Assembly (NCBI RefSeq): GCF_014192575.1
Contig: NZ_JACHYC010000001.1
Coordinates: forward strand, 992,001 to 1,056,000
Direction of reading: 5' to 3'
Source of the DNA: Variovorax sp. Sphag1AA
GTDB taxonomy: Bacteria; Pseudomonadota; Gammaproteobacteria; Burkholderiales; Burkholderiaceae_C
DNA length: 64,000 nt
Shown: piece by piece, positions 26,791 through 36,716 of the stretch
Layout of the letters: each line of letters starts with the position of its first letter
Position numbering within the stretch: position 1 is the first letter of the stretch
Program-made: the position numbers and the translations under genes
Notes under the pieces: model-generated
Seen by the model: the letters and a program-made list of their open reading frames with translations, nothing else
The model's database searches: none
Told to the model about the DNA's origin: nothing

Positions 26791-28521
26791 TTGAACCACC
26801 CGACGCCCGCAATCGTTGCCCAGAGCGCCGTGCGCCGCCTCCCGCGCGTTGCGTTGCTGCTGCTGTGCGCGGCGTACCTCATGCCTGGACTGCTTGGCCG
26901 AGGTCCGTGGAAAAGCGCGGACATCAGCTCGTTCGGCTACATGGCCGAACTCGCCCAGAGCAAGGATGGCATCGCTGCCTGGTTCGACCCGCTCCTGCTC
27001 GGGCTGCGCCCCGAAACACCGGCGTTGATCCCCTACTGGATCGGGGCCTGGGCGATCAAGATCGCGCCCTCGTGGATCAATCCCGACCTGGCGGTCCGTA
27101 TCGCCTTTGCGTTGCTGCTCGCGGGCGCTTTCACCGCGACGTGGTATGCCGTCTACTACCTGGCACGCACCTATCGCGCCCAACCCGTCGCATTTGCCTT
27201 CGGCGGCGAGGCGCGGCCCACCGACTACGCGCGCGCCATTGCCGACGGCGCCCTCCTGGCGCTGATCGCATCTCTCGGTCTGGCTCAACTCGGGCACGAA
27301 ACCACGCCCGCCCTCGCGCAACTGTTCTTCGCCTCGAACCTGTTCTTCGGGGTGGCGGCGCTCCCGTATCGGCGCATCGGCCCGATTGCCGCATTGATCG
27401 TGGGCGCTTTCGGGCTGGCGCTCAGCGGCGGTCCGACGGTGGGCCTCACGCTCGGGATCGGCTGCGGCGTGATCCTGCTGCTCGAGCGCAAGCGCCTGCC
27501 GAGCGAGGAACTGCCCGCGTCAGAGCCCACATACAGCCTGGCCTCGATCGGGGCGGTGTTTGGTATCACGCTCCTTGCGGGCGCGCTGGCCGCCGCGCTG
27601 GGCCTGCTCGAATGGAAGATCGACCTTCCGACCTCCCACGGTGTGCTGTTCGAAGTGCGCAGCCAGGCCAAGCTGCTGCTTTGGTTCACCTGGCCGACCT
27701 GGCCCCTTGCAATCTGGACGCTTTGGCGGTGGCGCCGGCAGTTGACCGCCCGCCATGTCGCCCTGCCCCTCTGGTTCGCGGCCGTGCCGCTGCTGGCGAC
27801 CTGGACCACCAACTTCTCCGAACGATCACTGCTCCTCGGCCTGCCCGCATTTGCGACGCTGGCCGCTTTTGCGCTGCCGACCTTCCGGCGCAGCGTGGCG
27901 GCGCTGATCGACTGGTTCACCCTTCTGTTCTTCAGCGGCTCGGCGATCATCATCTGGGTGATCTGGGTCGCAATGCAGACCGGCGTGCCCGCCAAACCCG
28001 CGGCCAACGTCGCGAAGCTGGCACCCGGGTTCGTTCCGCAGTTCTCCCTGGCACCGTTCCTCTTCGCGCTGACGGCAACGCTGGCCTGGGCCTGGCTGGT
28101 CCGATGGCGCACCGGCCGGCATCGTGCGGCACTCTGGAAGACCCTCGTCCTGCCAGCCGGCGGCGCGGCCCTGTGCTGGATGCTGGTCATGACGCTGTGG
28201 TTGCCGGTGCTCGACTTCGCCCGCAGCTACGTGCCGCAGGTGAACGCGATCGCCGAGCGCGTCGGCCAGCCGGGCTGCGTCTCCGAGCTCGCCCTTGGCC
28301 GTCCACACATCGCAGCCCTGCGCTATCACGGCAATTTCAATGTGCAGCCGCTGATCGGCGGTCCACCCTGCCCGTGGCTGCTGGTCAGCCCCGACGCGAT
28401 CGCGAAGCTCCACGAGATCGTGAATCTCGAAAGCTGGCGCCTCGTCGGCACCTTGCGCCGCCCGACCAGCCCCGGGGACGACCTGCTGCTCTATCAACGT
28501 CTGCCGCCCGTCGGTGACTAG
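26791..28521 (+). CDS. Polytopic membrane protein, possible ArnT/PMT-like glycosyltransferase
   Basis: 576 aa with about 12 hydrophobic segments. After the first membrane segment comes LMPGLLGRGPWKSADISSFGYMAEL, which recalls the first periplasmic loop of ArnT-type GT-C glycosyltransferases (GRDPWK-DE). Here the acidic pair is reduced to a single Asp, so enzymatic activity is uncertain. A soluble C-terminal domain (about residues 490-570) contains GCVSELALGRPHIAALRYH. The start is TTG at 26791; GTG at 26830 is an alternative that would still precede the first helix. Its 3' end overlaps the MATE gene start by eight bases. Confidence 0.7.
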   Translation: MNHPTPAIVAQSAVRRLPRVALLLLCAAYLMPGLLGRGPWKSADISSFGYMAELAQSKDGIAAWFDPLLLGLRPETPALIPYWIGAWAIKIAPSWINPDLAVRIAFALLLAGAFTATWYAVYYLARTYRAQPVAFAFGGEARPTDYARAIADGALLALIASLGLAQLGHETTPALAQLFFASNLFFGVAALPYRRIGPIAALIVGAFGLALSGGPTVGLTLGIGCGVILLLERKRLPSEELPASEPTYSLASIGAVFGITLLAGALAAALGLLEWKIDLPTSHGVLFEVRSQAKLLLWFTWPTWPLAIWTLWRWRRQLTARHVALPLWFAAVPLLATWTTNFSERSLLLGLPAFATLAAFALPTFRRSVAALIDWFTLLFFSGSAIIIWVIWVAMQTGVPAKPAANVAKLAPGFVPQFSLAPFLFALTATLAWAWLVRWRTGRHRAALWKTLVLPAGGAALCWMLVMTLWLPVLDFARSYVPQVNAIAERVGQPGCVSELALGRPHIAALRYHGNFNVQPLIGGPPCPWLLVSPDAIAKLHEIVNLESWRLVGTLRRPTSPGDDLLLYQRLPPVGD

Positions 28522-29854
28522 CGAGCGGCGCGTCATCGGACGCCACGCCGCGACGGTGTTCGTCGGGCAGATGGCGGTCATGGCTTTCGGCGTCACCGAC
28601 ACGATCGTTGCGGGCCGCTACGCAGAAGGCGCACTGGCGGCGCTATCCGTCGGCTCCGCGATCTTCATCAGTGTCTTCGTCTCGCTCATGGGCGCGTTGC
28701 AAGCGCTGCTCCCGGTCTGGGCCGAGCTGCATGGCGCGCAGCGCACATCTGACGTCGGCCGCTCGGTCCGGCAATCGCTCTACGTCTGCGGTGCGGCGGT
28801 CGCCATCGGCATGGCGATCCTGCTGTTCCCGGCGCCCATGCTGCGGTGGACCGACGTGCCTCAAAGCATGCGCGGCGATGTCGAGGCCTACCTCGGCGTT
28901 CTCGCCTTCGCGCTTGCGCCAGCCCTGCTCTTTCGTGTCTTCAGCACGCTCAACCAGAGCCTCGGCAAGCCGCAACTCGTGACCTGGCTCCAGCTGGCGT
29001 CGCTCGGTATCAAGCTGCCGCTGTCGATCTGGTTCACCTTCGGCGGCGCGGGCCTGCCCGCAATGGGCCTCGTCGGCTGCGGATGGGCCACGCTGGTGGT
29101 GAACTACGCGATGCTTGGCGCGGCGATCTGGCTCCTGCGTTCGGAGCCTTCGTATCGCGAATATCGCTTCTGGCAGCGCATCGAGCCGCCCGACTGGACG
29201 CAGCTTCGACAGTTCGCACGGCTCGGCGTCCCGGCCGGCCTCGCCGTGCTGGTCGAAGTGACTTCATTCACCCTGATGGCGCTCTTCATCGCCCGTCTCG
29301 GAACGGCCGCCTCGGCTGCGCACCAGATCGCCTCGAACCTCACCGCGGTCGCCTACATGGTGCCGCTGTCGCTCGCCATCGCCACGAGCGCGCGCGTGAG
29401 CTTCTGGCTCGGCGCCGGCGATCCCTTGCAAGCGCGGAAGGCGGGGCGAAAGGGGTTCCAGCTCACGGTGCTCTTCGCCGTGCTCTTCGCGTCGGCCATG
29501 GCGCTGTTTCGCTGGCAACTGGCCGGCATCTACTCGGCCAACCCCGCGGTCATTGAATTGGGCGCGACGCTGTTGCTGGCGACATCCTTCTATCACCTCG
29601 CCGACGCGCTGCAGACGCTTTGCGTCTTCGTCCTGCGCTGCTATCAGGTGACGGTGCTGCCGCTGATCCTTTATTGCACCTTGCTCTGGGGCGTCGGTCT
29701 CGGCGGGAGCTACCTGCTGGCCTATCGCGGGATCGGACCGTGGGCGGCGATGCAATCGCCCCTTGCGTTCTGGCTCATGAGCGCCGCGGCACTCTTCGCA
29801 ACCGCCGTGCTTTTCCTCGCGCTGCTCGCGTGGACGGTCAAGCGACAGCGGTAA
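28514..29854 (+). CDS. MATE family efflux transporter
   Basis: 446 aa with 12 predicted membrane helices in the two-lobe MATE arrangement: VGQMAVMAFGVTDTIVAGRYAEGALAALSVG in the first lobe and VLVEVTSFTLMALFIARLGTAASAAHQIASN in the second. It would export small organic cations or drugs in exchange for Na+ or H+. The start is GTG at 28514, overlapping the end of the upstream membrane-protein gene. The 3' end overlaps phoR on the opposite strand by 17 bases. Confidence 0.92.
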   Translation: MTSERRVIGRHAATVFVGQMAVMAFGVTDTIVAGRYAEGALAALSVGSAIFISVFVSLMGALQALLPVWAELHGAQRTSDVGRSVRQSLYVCGAAVAIGMAILLFPAPMLRWTDVPQSMRGDVEAYLGVLAFALAPALLFRVFSTLNQSLGKPQLVTWLQLASLGIKLPLSIWFTFGGAGLPAMGLVGCGWATLVVNYAMLGAAIWLLRSEPSYREYRFWQRIEPPDWTQLRQFARLGVPAGLAVLVEVTSFTLMALFIARLGTAASAAHQIASNLTAVAYMVPLSLAIATSARVSFWLGAGDPLQARKAGRKGFQLTVLFAVLFASAMALFRWQLAGIYSANPAVIELGATLLLATSFYHLADALQTLCVFVLRCYQVTVLPLILYCTLLWGVGLGGSYLLAYRGIGPWAAMQSPLAFWLMSAAALFATAVLFLALLAWTVKRQR

Positions 29855-31172
29855 CCGCCGGCGTCCTGCGCAGTCGCGTGATCGGGAAGATCAGCGTGAA
29901 GCGCGAGCCCTCGCCCACCTTGCTTTCGATACGCAGTTCGGCGCCGTGGCGCTGCGCGATGTGCTTGACGATCGCAAGGCCAAGCCCCGTTCCACCGGTC
30001 TCGCGCGACCGGCTGCGATCGATGCGATAGAAGCGCTCCGTCAACCGAGGAATATGTTCTGCGGCGATGCCGGGGCCAGAGTCGCGCACCGAGAACTCGC
30101 CACGGCCATCGGGCAGCAAGCGCCAGAGCACGGTCACCTCGCCACCCGGGGGCGTGTAGCGCACCGCGTTGCTCACGAGGTTCGACATAGCGCTCTGCAA
30201 CTCGGTCGGCACGCCTGCGATCTCGGTGTCCGCTTCAATCGCGAATGAAAGGCGATGCCCCTGCTGCGTCAGCCGGCTCGAGAGTCCGCGCGCTTCGTCC
30301 TCGCACTGAGCCATCAAGGCACGCACGCGAATCCACCTGTTGGGCGGCGGTGCCGTGCTGCCTTCGAGGCGCGACAGGGTCAGCAGGTCATTGACCAGAG
30401 TCTCCATGCGATGCGATTGCTGGCTCATCAGGCTGAGATAGCGGGCGCGCTCCTCGGCATCCAGCGGCAGGTTCTGCAAGGTCTCGACGAAGCCTGCCAG
30501 CACCGTCAGCGGTGTGCGGATCTCATGAGAGACGTTGGCGACGAAGTCGCGGCGCATGGCTTCGGCCTGCTCCAGCGAGGTGACGTCGCGCGTGAGCAGC
30601 ATGCGGCGGTTTCCGGCATAGGGATGCACCTGCACCGACAGGCGGCAGTGCTGGTTGCGGTGCAACGCCTTCGTGGGCGCATCAATCACCACATCGCGGC
30701 TGTAGTTCCAGGAGGCCAGGTACGCGACGAAGGCCGGGTCGCGCACGAGATTTGAAAGGTGCTGCAACAGATCGCGCTCAGCGTCGATGCCGAGCTGCTC
30801 GGCGGCGGTCTGGTTGCACCACTCGATGCGGCCCTGCTGGTCGAGCAGCACCACGCCATTGGGTGACGCCTGAATGGCGGCGAGGAACTCCTGGAGCCGC
30901 TCCTCCGCCTGTTGCGCCAGTTTCTCCCTGTCGCGCAGCAGCTTGCGGATACGCTCAGCCAGCTCGACCCAGACGCCCGGCCCGCGCGACGGCAACCCGA
31001 CGGCATCGTTGCGCAGCACGCGCAGCAACCGGTGGGCGCGCCACGCGTCGAGCGCGAGCCACGCCACGGCGCCCAGCCACGCACCAAGCCAGGCGAAGCG
31101 CAAGGCAAACAACGCAGCGGCGCCGCCACCAATGAGCGAAGCCAATAGAAAAGTCGCGATACGAAACGGCAT
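29838..31172 (-). CDS. phoR: Phosphate regulon sensor histidine kinase PhoR
   Basis: 444 aa. One or two N-terminal membrane segments (about residues 5-45), a PAS domain (AIQASPNGVVLLDQQGRIEWCN), the HisKA box with the phospho-accepting His in ANVSHEIRTPLTVLAGF, and the ATPase boxes NLVSNAVRYTPPGG, DSGPGIAAEHI and GGTGLGLAIVKHI. It phosphorylates PhoB when phosphate is scarce and is held off by the Pst/PhoU complex. Last gene of the minus-strand pst-pho cluster, 39 bases after phoB. Its start at ATG 31172 gives the hydrophobic N-terminus. Confidence 0.95.
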   Translation of the reverse strand: MPFRIATFLLASLIGGGAAALFALRFAWLGAWLGAVAWLALDAWRAHRLLRVLRNDAVGLPSRGPGVWVELAERIRKLLRDREKLAQQAEERLQEFLAAIQASPNGVVLLDQQGRIEWCNQTAAEQLGIDAERDLLQHLSNLVRDPAFVAYLASWNYSRDVVIDAPTKALHRNQHCRLSVQVHPYAGNRRMLLTRDVTSLEQAEAMRRDFVANVSHEIRTPLTVLAGFVETLQNLPLDAEERARYLSLMSQQSHRMETLVNDLLTLSRLEGSTAPPPNRWIRVRALMAQCEDEARGLSSRLTQQGHRLSFAIEADTEIAGVPTELQSAMSNLVSNAVRYTPPGGEVTVLWRLLPDGRGEFSVRDSGPGIAAEHIPRLTERFYRIDRSRSRETGGTGLGLAIVKHIAQRHGAELRIESKVGEGSRFTLIFPITRLRRTPAVTAVA

Positions 31173-31211
31173 GCCGGAACATTATCCCGCCCAGCTCAGC
31201 GGGCAGGCCTC

Positions 31212-31904
31212 TCAGACGGTGGCCTGTGCAGTCAGCCTGTAGCCCGCTCCACGGACCGTTTCGACCATCGGCGCAGCCGGACCAAGGGATTCGCGCAGGC
31301 GCTTGACGTGGACGTCGACTGTCCGTTCCTCGATATAGACATGGTCGCCCCAGACCTTGTCGAGCAGCTGCGCACGGCTGTGCACGCGCTCGGCATGCTG
31401 CATCAGGAAGCCGAGCAGCTTGAACTCGGTGGGACCGACCTTCAATGGATTGCCTTGCCAGGTCACGCGGTGCGTGGCCGTGTCGAGTGCGAGTTCACCG
31501 ATCTCGACACGCTCGGTCACCACTTCCGGCGCGCGGCGACGCAATACCGCGCGAATCCGCGCGAGCATCTCCTGTGTCGAGAAAGGCTTGGTGATGTAGT
31601 CGTCGGCGCCGGCATCGAGCCCCGCGACCTTGTCAGGCTCATCGCCGCGTGCCGTCAGCATCAGGATCGGGATGGTCTTGGTGCGCGGGTCCTTGCGCCA
31701 TTGACGCGCCAGTTGAAGTCCGCTCTGGCCCGGAAGCATCCAGTCCAGCAGCACCAGGTCCGGCAGGAAGGCATCGATCTCGCGCTGCGCGGATTCGCCG
31801 TCTTCAGCCCAGATCGGCTCGAAGCCGTTGTGCCGGAGGTTGACGGCGATCAGCTCGGCGATCGAAGACTCGTCCTCGACGATCAGAATGCGGGGTTTCT
31901 TCAT
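31212..31904 (-). CDS. phoB: Phosphate regulon response regulator PhoB
   Basis: 230 aa. The receiver domain has acidic pocket E10-D11, phospho-acceptor D54 (LLDWMLPG), switch Thr in LMLTARG and Lys in ITKPFS. The C-terminal winged helix (about residues 130-228) includes VGPTEFKLLGFLMQHAERV and RTVDVHVKRLRESL. It activates genes with 11-bp Pho repeats; such repeats are seen before pstS, ppx, ppk1 and, more weakly, the olsB-like gene. Confidence 0.97.
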   Translation of the reverse strand: MKKPRILIVEDESSIAELIAVNLRHNGFEPIWAEDGESAQREIDAFLPDLVLLDWMLPGQSGLQLARQWRKDPRTKTIPILMLTARGDEPDKVAGLDAGADDYITKPFSTQEMLARIRAVLRRRAPEVVTERVEIGELALDTATHRVTWQGNPLKVGPTEFKLLGFLMQHAERVHSRAQLLDKVWGDHVYIEERTVDVHVKRLRESLGPAAPMVETVRGAGYRLTAQATV

Positions 31905-31958
31905 GAATCCTCAGATTCTCCATTCAATCGCGAGACGGCGCACAGCCGCCTCGCTTGC

Positions 31959-32660
31959 TCATTGAAGCTGTGCCTCGATCTCGTTCATCGACGCGTGGCG
32001 GACGTCAGCGCCCTTCACGATGTAGATGATGAACTCGGCGATGTTCTTCGCGTGATCGCCGATGCGCTCGATCGCCTTGGCGAGGAACAGCAGGTCGAGG
32101 CTCGCGGAGATGGTGCGCGGGTCTTCCATCATGTAGGTGACCAGCTTGCGCACGAAGCCGTCGAACTCCTTGTCGATCAGGTCGTCGTCCTTCAGGATCG
32201 ACAGCGCCGCGGCGGTGTCGAGCCGCGCGAACGCATCGAGCGCCTTGCGCAGCAGACCCGACGCCATGTCGGCTGCGATGCGCAGTTCGGTCGACGGCAG
32301 CGCGCGCGCCGAGCCGCTCTCGATGATCGACTTGACCATGCGCGCGATCTTGTTCGCTTCATCGCCCACGCGCTCGAGGTTGGCGGTGGTCTTGGAGATC
32401 GCGATCAAAAGGCGCAGGTCGCGTGCGGTCGGTTGACGGCGCGCGATGATCGACGACAGCTCGCGGTCGATCTCGATCTCCATCGCATTGACGCGGTTCT
32501 CGGTCTCCATGACGCGTTCAGCTGTTTCGGAGTCGAACTCCTGCAACGCGTAGACGGCCTGGTTGATCTGCGATTCCACGATGCCGCCGAGCTCCATCAC
32601 TCGCGACGACACCATGTTGAGTTCGCTGTCGAACTGGCTGGAAAGGTGCTTTTCGGTCAT
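31959..32660 (-). CDS. phoU: Phosphate-specific transport system accessory protein PhoU
   Basis: 233 aa, two repeated three-helix bundles. The metal-binding-type motifs are RVGDEANKIARMVKSI in the first repeat and ERIGDHAKNIAEFIIYI in the second. PhoU links Pst transporter state to PhoR signalling and restrains uptake. It lies 9 bases after pstB and 54 before phoB. Confidence 0.97.
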   Translation of the reverse strand: MTEKHLSSQFDSELNMVSSRVMELGGIVESQINQAVYALQEFDSETAERVMETENRVNAMEIEIDRELSSIIARRQPTARDLRLLIAISKTTANLERVGDEANKIARMVKSIIESGSARALPSTELRIAADMASGLLRKALDAFARLDTAAALSILKDDDLIDKEFDGFVRKLVTYMMEDPRTISASLDLLFLAKAIERIGDHAKNIAEFIIYIVKGADVRHASMNEIEAQLQ

Positions 32661-32669
32661 TCCAACTCC

Positions 32670-33449
32670 TTAGCCGAAACGGCCAGTGATGTAGTCCTCG
32701 GTCTCCTTGCGCTTGGGCTTGAAGAACATCTCTTCGGTCGCGCCGAATTCGATCAGGTCGCCGAGGTACATGTAGGCGGTGTAGTCGCTGCAGCGGGCGG
32801 CCTGCTGCATGTTGTGGGTCACGATCACCACGGTGTACTCGTTCTTGAGTTCGGCGATCAGTTCCTCGATCTTCGCAGTCGAGATCGGGTCGAGCGCCGA
32901 GCAAGGCTCGTCGAGCAGCAGCACTTCGGGCTTGATCGCGATGCCGCGAGCGATGCACAAACGCTGCTGCTGGCCGCCGGAGAGGCCCGAACCGCTTTGC
33001 TGCAGCTTGTCGCGAACTTCGGTCCACAGAGCCGCCTTCTTGAGCGCCCATTCGACACGATCATCCATCTCGGAAGCGCTGAGGTTCTCGAACAGCTTCA
33101 CGCCAAAGGCGATGTTGTCGTAGATCGACATCGGGAACGGCGTCGGCTTCTGGAACACCATGCCGACCTTGGCGCGGATCAGCGCCACGTCCTGCTTGGA
33201 GGTCAGCAAGTTCTCGCCGTCGAGAGAGATCACGCCTTCGGCGCGCTGCTCCGGATACAGCTCGAACATGCGGTTGAAGGTGCGCAGCAAGGTCGACTTG
33301 CCGCAGCCCGACGGGCCGATGAAGGCCGTGACCTTGTTTTCGGGAATCTCGAGATTGATGCCCTTGAGCGCGTGGAACTTGCCGTAGTAGAAGTTCAGGT
33401 CCTTGACCGAAATCTTCGCGCGCGTGGCTTGAGCGGTGGAGGTTGGCAT
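32670..33449 (-). CDS. pstB: Phosphate ABC transporter ATP-binding protein PstB
   Basis: 259 aa. Walker [10 protein letters not shown], signature [14 protein letters not shown], Walker [13 protein letters not shown] and H-loop [12 protein letters not shown], with the PstB-specific [17 protein letters not shown] insert. The start at ATG 33449 ([24 protein letters not shown]) is preferred; the longer open frame runs back through pstA. Powers phosphate uptake through PstA/PstC. Confidence 0.97.
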   Translation of the reverse strand: MPTSTAQATRAKISVKDLNFYYGKFHALKGINLEIPENKVTAFIGPSGCGKSTLLRTFNRMFELYPEQRAEGVISLDGENLLTSKQDVALIRAKVGMVFQKPTPFPMSIYDNIAFGVKLFENLSASEMDDRVEWALKKAALWTEVRDKLQQSGSGLSGGQQQRLCIARGIAIKPEVLLLDEPCSALDPISTAKIEELIAELKNEYTVVIVTHNMQQAARCSDYTAYMYLGDLIEFGATEEMFFKPKRKETEDYITGRFG

Positions 33450-33454
33450 GTTGA

Positions 33455-34339
33455 TCAGAGCTTGGTGCGCGTGAGAACCCGCGCGAGGATATTGAGTGCA
33501 AGAACCGCGAGCGTGATCAGGAACACGCCGGCCCAGGCCAGTTGTTGCCAGTTCTCGTAAGGGCTCATCGCGAACTTGAAGATGGTCACAGGCAGGCTGG
33601 CCATCGGCTGCGTCAGGTCGGCCGTCCAGAACTGATTGCTCAGGGCGGTGAAGAGCAGCGGCGCGGTTTCGCCTGCGATACGCGCCACGGCCAGCAGCAC
33701 GCCGGTCACGACGCCCGCACGTGCGGCACGCAGGGTGATGCTCAGGATGACCTGCCACTTCGGCGTGCCGAGCGCATAGGCCGCTTCACGCAGGCCCGGC
33801 GGCACGAGCTGCAGCATGTTCTCGGTCGTGCGGATCACGACCGGGATCACGATCAGCGCGAGCGCCACGGCGCCGGCAATGCCCGAGAACGACCTGAACT
33901 GGGCCACGACGAGCGCATAGACAAACAGGCCGATCACGATCGACGGCGCCGACAGCAGGATGTCGTTGACGAAGCGGATGACCGCCGACAGCCAGCCCTT
34001 GGGGTTGTACTCGGCCAGGTAGATGCCGGCCATGATGCCGATCGGCGCGCCGATGAAGGTGGCAAGGGCCACCATCACCACCGAGCCGAAGATCGCGTTC
34101 GCGATGCCGCCAGCCTCGTTCGGCGGCGGGGTCATCTCGGTCAGCGCGGCGAGCGTGAGACCACCGAAGCCCAGGCGCAGCGTTTCCCAGAGGATCCAGA
34201 TGAGCCAGAACACGCCGAAGGCCATCGCGGCAAGCGACAGCCCCAGGGCGATGATGTTGATGCGCTTGCGGCCGGCAAACTTGGCCGCGCGCGTTTCTTC
34301 GAGCGCTTTGGCGCTCAGCAGGCGTTCAGCGGTCGTCAT
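33455..34339 (-). CDS. pstA: Phosphate ABC transporter permease PstA
   Basis: 294 aa with six hydrophobic helices and the PstA cytoplasmic-loop motif [26 protein letters not shown]. The ATG at 34339 overlaps the pstC stop (ATGA). Longer upstream reading lies in pstC. It is followed after five bases by pstB. Confidence 0.96.
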   Translation of the reverse strand: MTTAERLLSAKALEETRAAKFAGRKRINIIALGLSLAAMAFGVFWLIWILWETLRLGFGGLTLAALTEMTPPPNEAGGIANAIFGSVVMVALATFIGAPIGIMAGIYLAEYNPKGWLSAVIRFVNDILLSAPSIVIGLFVYALVVAQFRSFSGIAGAVALALIVIPVVIRTTENMLQLVPPGLREAAYALGTPKWQVILSITLRAARAGVVTGVLLAVARIAGETAPLLFTALSNQFWTADLTQPMASLPVTIFKFAMSPYENWQQLAWAGVFLITLAVLALNILARVLTRTKL

Positions 34340-35406
34340 GACTTCTTCCCTTCGCTCTTGCGCATCTGCGCCAGGAGCAGCTTCGACAGCGACAGCACCA
34401 CGAACGTGATGAAGAACAGCACGAGGCCCAGGTACATCAGCGATGCCTGGTGCAAGCCAGCGCCGGCTTCCGCGAATTCGTTGGCGAGCACCGAAGTGAT
34501 GCTGTTCGCCGCTTCGAAGACCGACAGCGACGAAAGCTGGTTGGTGTTGCCGATCACGAAAGTCACGGCCATCGTCTCGCCGAGCGCGCGGCCGAGGCCG
34601 AGCATCACGCCGCCGACGACGCCGGCCTTGGTGTAGGGCAGCACGACCTTCGAGACCACTTCCCACGTCGTGGAGCCGAGCCCATAGGCCGATTCCTTGA
34701 GCAAGGGCGGCGTGACTTCGAACACGTCGCGCATCACGGAGGCGATGAACGGGATGATCATGATCGCGAGGATGATCCCCGCCGACAAAATGCCGATGCC
34801 CACCGGTGGACCGGACACCAGCGCACCCAGGTACGGCACACCCGCGAACAGCTTCTGCAGCGGCTGCTGCACGTAGGTGGCGAGGATCGGGCCGAAGACC
34901 AGCAGACCCCACATGCCGTAGACGATCGAGGGCACCGCCGCGAGGAGTTCGATGGCGGTGCCGAGCGGCCGCTTGAGCCAGGCCGGCGACATCTCGGTGA
35001 GAAACAACGCGATACCGAAGCTCACGGGCACCGCAATCACCAAGGCGATGAACGATGTGGCCAACGTGCCGTAGATCATCACGAGGCCGCCAAATTCGTT
35101 CTGCACCGGATCCCACACGCTGCTGGTGAGGAAGCCAAGACCGAATTTGGAGATGGCTGGCCAGGCGCCAGCCAACAAGGAAAGGAGGATGCCGATCAGC
35201 ATCGCGAGCGTGAGCAGCGCGGCGCCTTTGGCAGCGAGGCCGAACAGTCGATCGGCCGCGGGACCGGAACGCGGGCGCTTGACCGGCGGCGGGCTTGCTT
35301 TCGCGCGGGCGCGCTCGACGTTCACGTCGAGCGGCGTGGCGTTCGCAGGAAATGTGGATGACACAGGTCGCTCCGAAAGCGGCGCGCCATCAAGCGGATT
35401 GCCCAT
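34336..35406 (-). CDS. pstC: Phosphate ABC transporter permease PstC
   Basis: 356 aa. About 55 cytoplasmic residues rich in Arg, Pro and Ala come before the first membrane helix ([20 protein letters not shown]). The loop motif [26 protein letters not shown] is characteristic of PstC. It lies 20 bases after pstS with no visible terminator, so the receptor and permease genes appear to be on one message. Overlaps pstA by four bases. Confidence 0.96.
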   Translation of the reverse strand: MGNPLDGAPLSERPVSSTFPANATPLDVNVERARAKASPPPVKRPRSGPAADRLFGLAAKGAALLTLAMLIGILLSLLAGAWPAISKFGLGFLTSSVWDPVQNEFGGLVMIYGTLATSFIALVIAVPVSFGIALFLTEMSPAWLKRPLGTAIELLAAVPSIVYGMWGLLVFGPILATYVQQPLQKLFAGVPYLGALVSGPPVGIGILSAGIILAIMIIPFIASVMRDVFEVTPPLLKESAYGLGSTTWEVVSKVVLPYTKAGVVGGVMLGLGRALGETMAVTFVIGNTNQLSSLSVFEAANSITSVLANEFAEAGAGLHQASLMYLGLVLFFITFVVLSLSKLLLAQMRKSEGKKS

Positions 35407-35426
35407 TGGCGCGCCAGGTGTCTTGC

Positions 35427-36479
35427 TTACTTGCCGGAAACCGGAGCGACGGGCTTGCCCGAGGCATCCTTGATGTCACCCCAGGCGGTGGCGATCACGC
35501 CCTTGACCTTGTCAGGCATCGGCACGTAATCAAGATCGCCGGCGGTCTTGTCACCGTTCTTGTAGGCCCAGTTGAAGAACTTCAGGGTCGTTGCGGCTTG
35601 TGCCGGCTTGTCCTGCGTCTTGTGCATCAGGATGAAGGTCGCGCCGGTGATGGGCCACGATTCCTTGCCCGACTGGTCGGTCAGCACCTGGTAGAAGGTC
35701 TTGCTCCAGTCCGCGCCAGCGGCAGCGGCCTTGAATGCGGAATCGTCCGGCGACACGAAGTTGCCGTCCTTGTTCTGCATCTGGGCGTAGTTCATCTTGT
35801 TCTGCTTGACGTAGGCGTACTCGACGTAGCCGATCGAGTTGGGCAGGCGGTTCACGAAAGCCGCGACGCCTTCATTACCCTTGCCGCCCGCGCCGGTGGG
35901 CCAGTTGACCGCCGTGCCGTCGCCGACCTTGGCCTTCCACTCGGGGTTGGCCTTGCTCAGGTAGTTGGTGAACAGGAAGGTGGTGCCGGAGCCGTCAGCG
36001 CGGCGAACCGGGGCGATTGCCGCGTCAGGCAGGTTCAGCGAGGGGTTCAGCGCCTTGATGGCCGGATCGCTCCACTTGGCGATCTTGCCCAGGTAGATGT
36101 CGCCGAGGACCTGGCCGCTGAGCTTGAGTTCGCCCGGCTTGATGCCCTGGATGTTGATGACCGGAACCACGCCGCCAATGACGGTCGGGAACTGCATCAG
36201 GCCCTTGCTCTTGAGTTCGTCATCCGACAGCGGCATGTCCGAAGCGCCGAAGTCCACGGTCTTGGCGTCGATCTGCTTGATGCCAGCGCCCGAACCGACG
36301 GACTGGTAGTTGATCTTGGCGCCGGTGGCCTTGTTGAAGTCGGCGGCCCACTTGGAATAGAGAGGTGCCGGGAAGCTGGCACCGGCGCCCGTGGCCTCTT
36401 CGGCGAAGGCGGAAACATGCGCGGCAAACGCGGCGGCGATCAGGCCGGCGGCTGCTACGAACTTGAACGTCATTTTCAT
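35427..36479 (-). CDS. pstS: Phosphate ABC transporter substrate-binding protein PstS
   Basis: 350 aa. Signal peptide [26 protein letters not shown] is followed by the mature start [18 protein letters not shown]. Phosphate-contacting motifs are visible: [27 protein letters not shown] and [16 protein letters not shown]. The start at 36479 has AAGGAAG seven bases upstream. The upstream leader contains a small hairpin with TTTT (36501-36519), and a PhoB box lies at 36541-36571. First gene of pstSCAB-phoUBR. Confidence 0.97.
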   Translation of the reverse strand: MKMTFKFVAAAGLIAAAFAAHVSAFAEEATGAGASFPAPLYSKWAADFNKATGAKINYQSVGSGAGIKQIDAKTVDFGASDMPLSDDELKSKGLMQFPTVIGGVVPVINIQGIKPGELKLSGQVLGDIYLGKIAKWSDPAIKALNPSLNLPDAAIAPVRRADGSGTTFLFTNYLSKANPEWKAKVGDGTAVNWPTGAGGKGNEGVAAFVNRLPNSIGYVEYAYVKQNKMNYAQMQNKDGNFVSPDDSAFKAAAAGADWSKTFYQVLTDQSGKESWPITGATFILMHKTQDKPAQAATTLKFFNWAYKNGDKTAGDLDYVPMPDKVKGVIATAWGDIKDASGKPVAPVSGK

Positions 36480-36540
36480 AAGGCTTCCTTTGGTATGCAC
36501 AAAAGCCCCCTTGCAGGGGTTGGCACGGACTCTAGAAACC

Positions 36541-36571
36541 TTGTGTGACAGTGCTATGACATCGCTGACAG
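36541..36571 (-). promoter_or_regulatory. Pho box of the pst operon
   Basis: On the minus strand two contiguous 11-bp units, ATGTCATAGCA and CTGTCACACAA, match the PhoB repeat (CTGTCAT plus 4 bases). A third half-unit CTGTCAG lies upstream, out of the 11-bp register. It sits about 60 bases before the pstS start. Confidence 0.8.
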
Positions 36572-36610
36572 AGGAGAATCCCCCTCCGGCCCGGACTGCA
36601 AAGTGTGACG

Positions 36611-36632
36611 CTGTCATCGAACCGTCATATGG
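36611..36632 (+). promoter_or_regulatory. Pho box facing ppx
   Basis: Two contiguous 11-bp units, CTGTCATCGAA and CCGTCATATGG, in the + orientation, 85 bases before the ppx ATG. It is separate from the pstS box, with the opposite orientation. Confidence 0.75.
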
Positions 36633-36716
36633 CGCACCTAGCCTTGTTCCCTCGCCGAACGCGGCCGCCCGCACGCCCGTCCGGCTACGATCAAGCCCCG
36701 AAATCCCAACTTCAAC

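Noticed and set aside
31308..33560. Plus-strand open frame of about 750 codons opposite phoB, phoU and pstB
   Set aside because: Mirror frame of well-supported genes; it runs through their intergenic gaps and shows no family motif.
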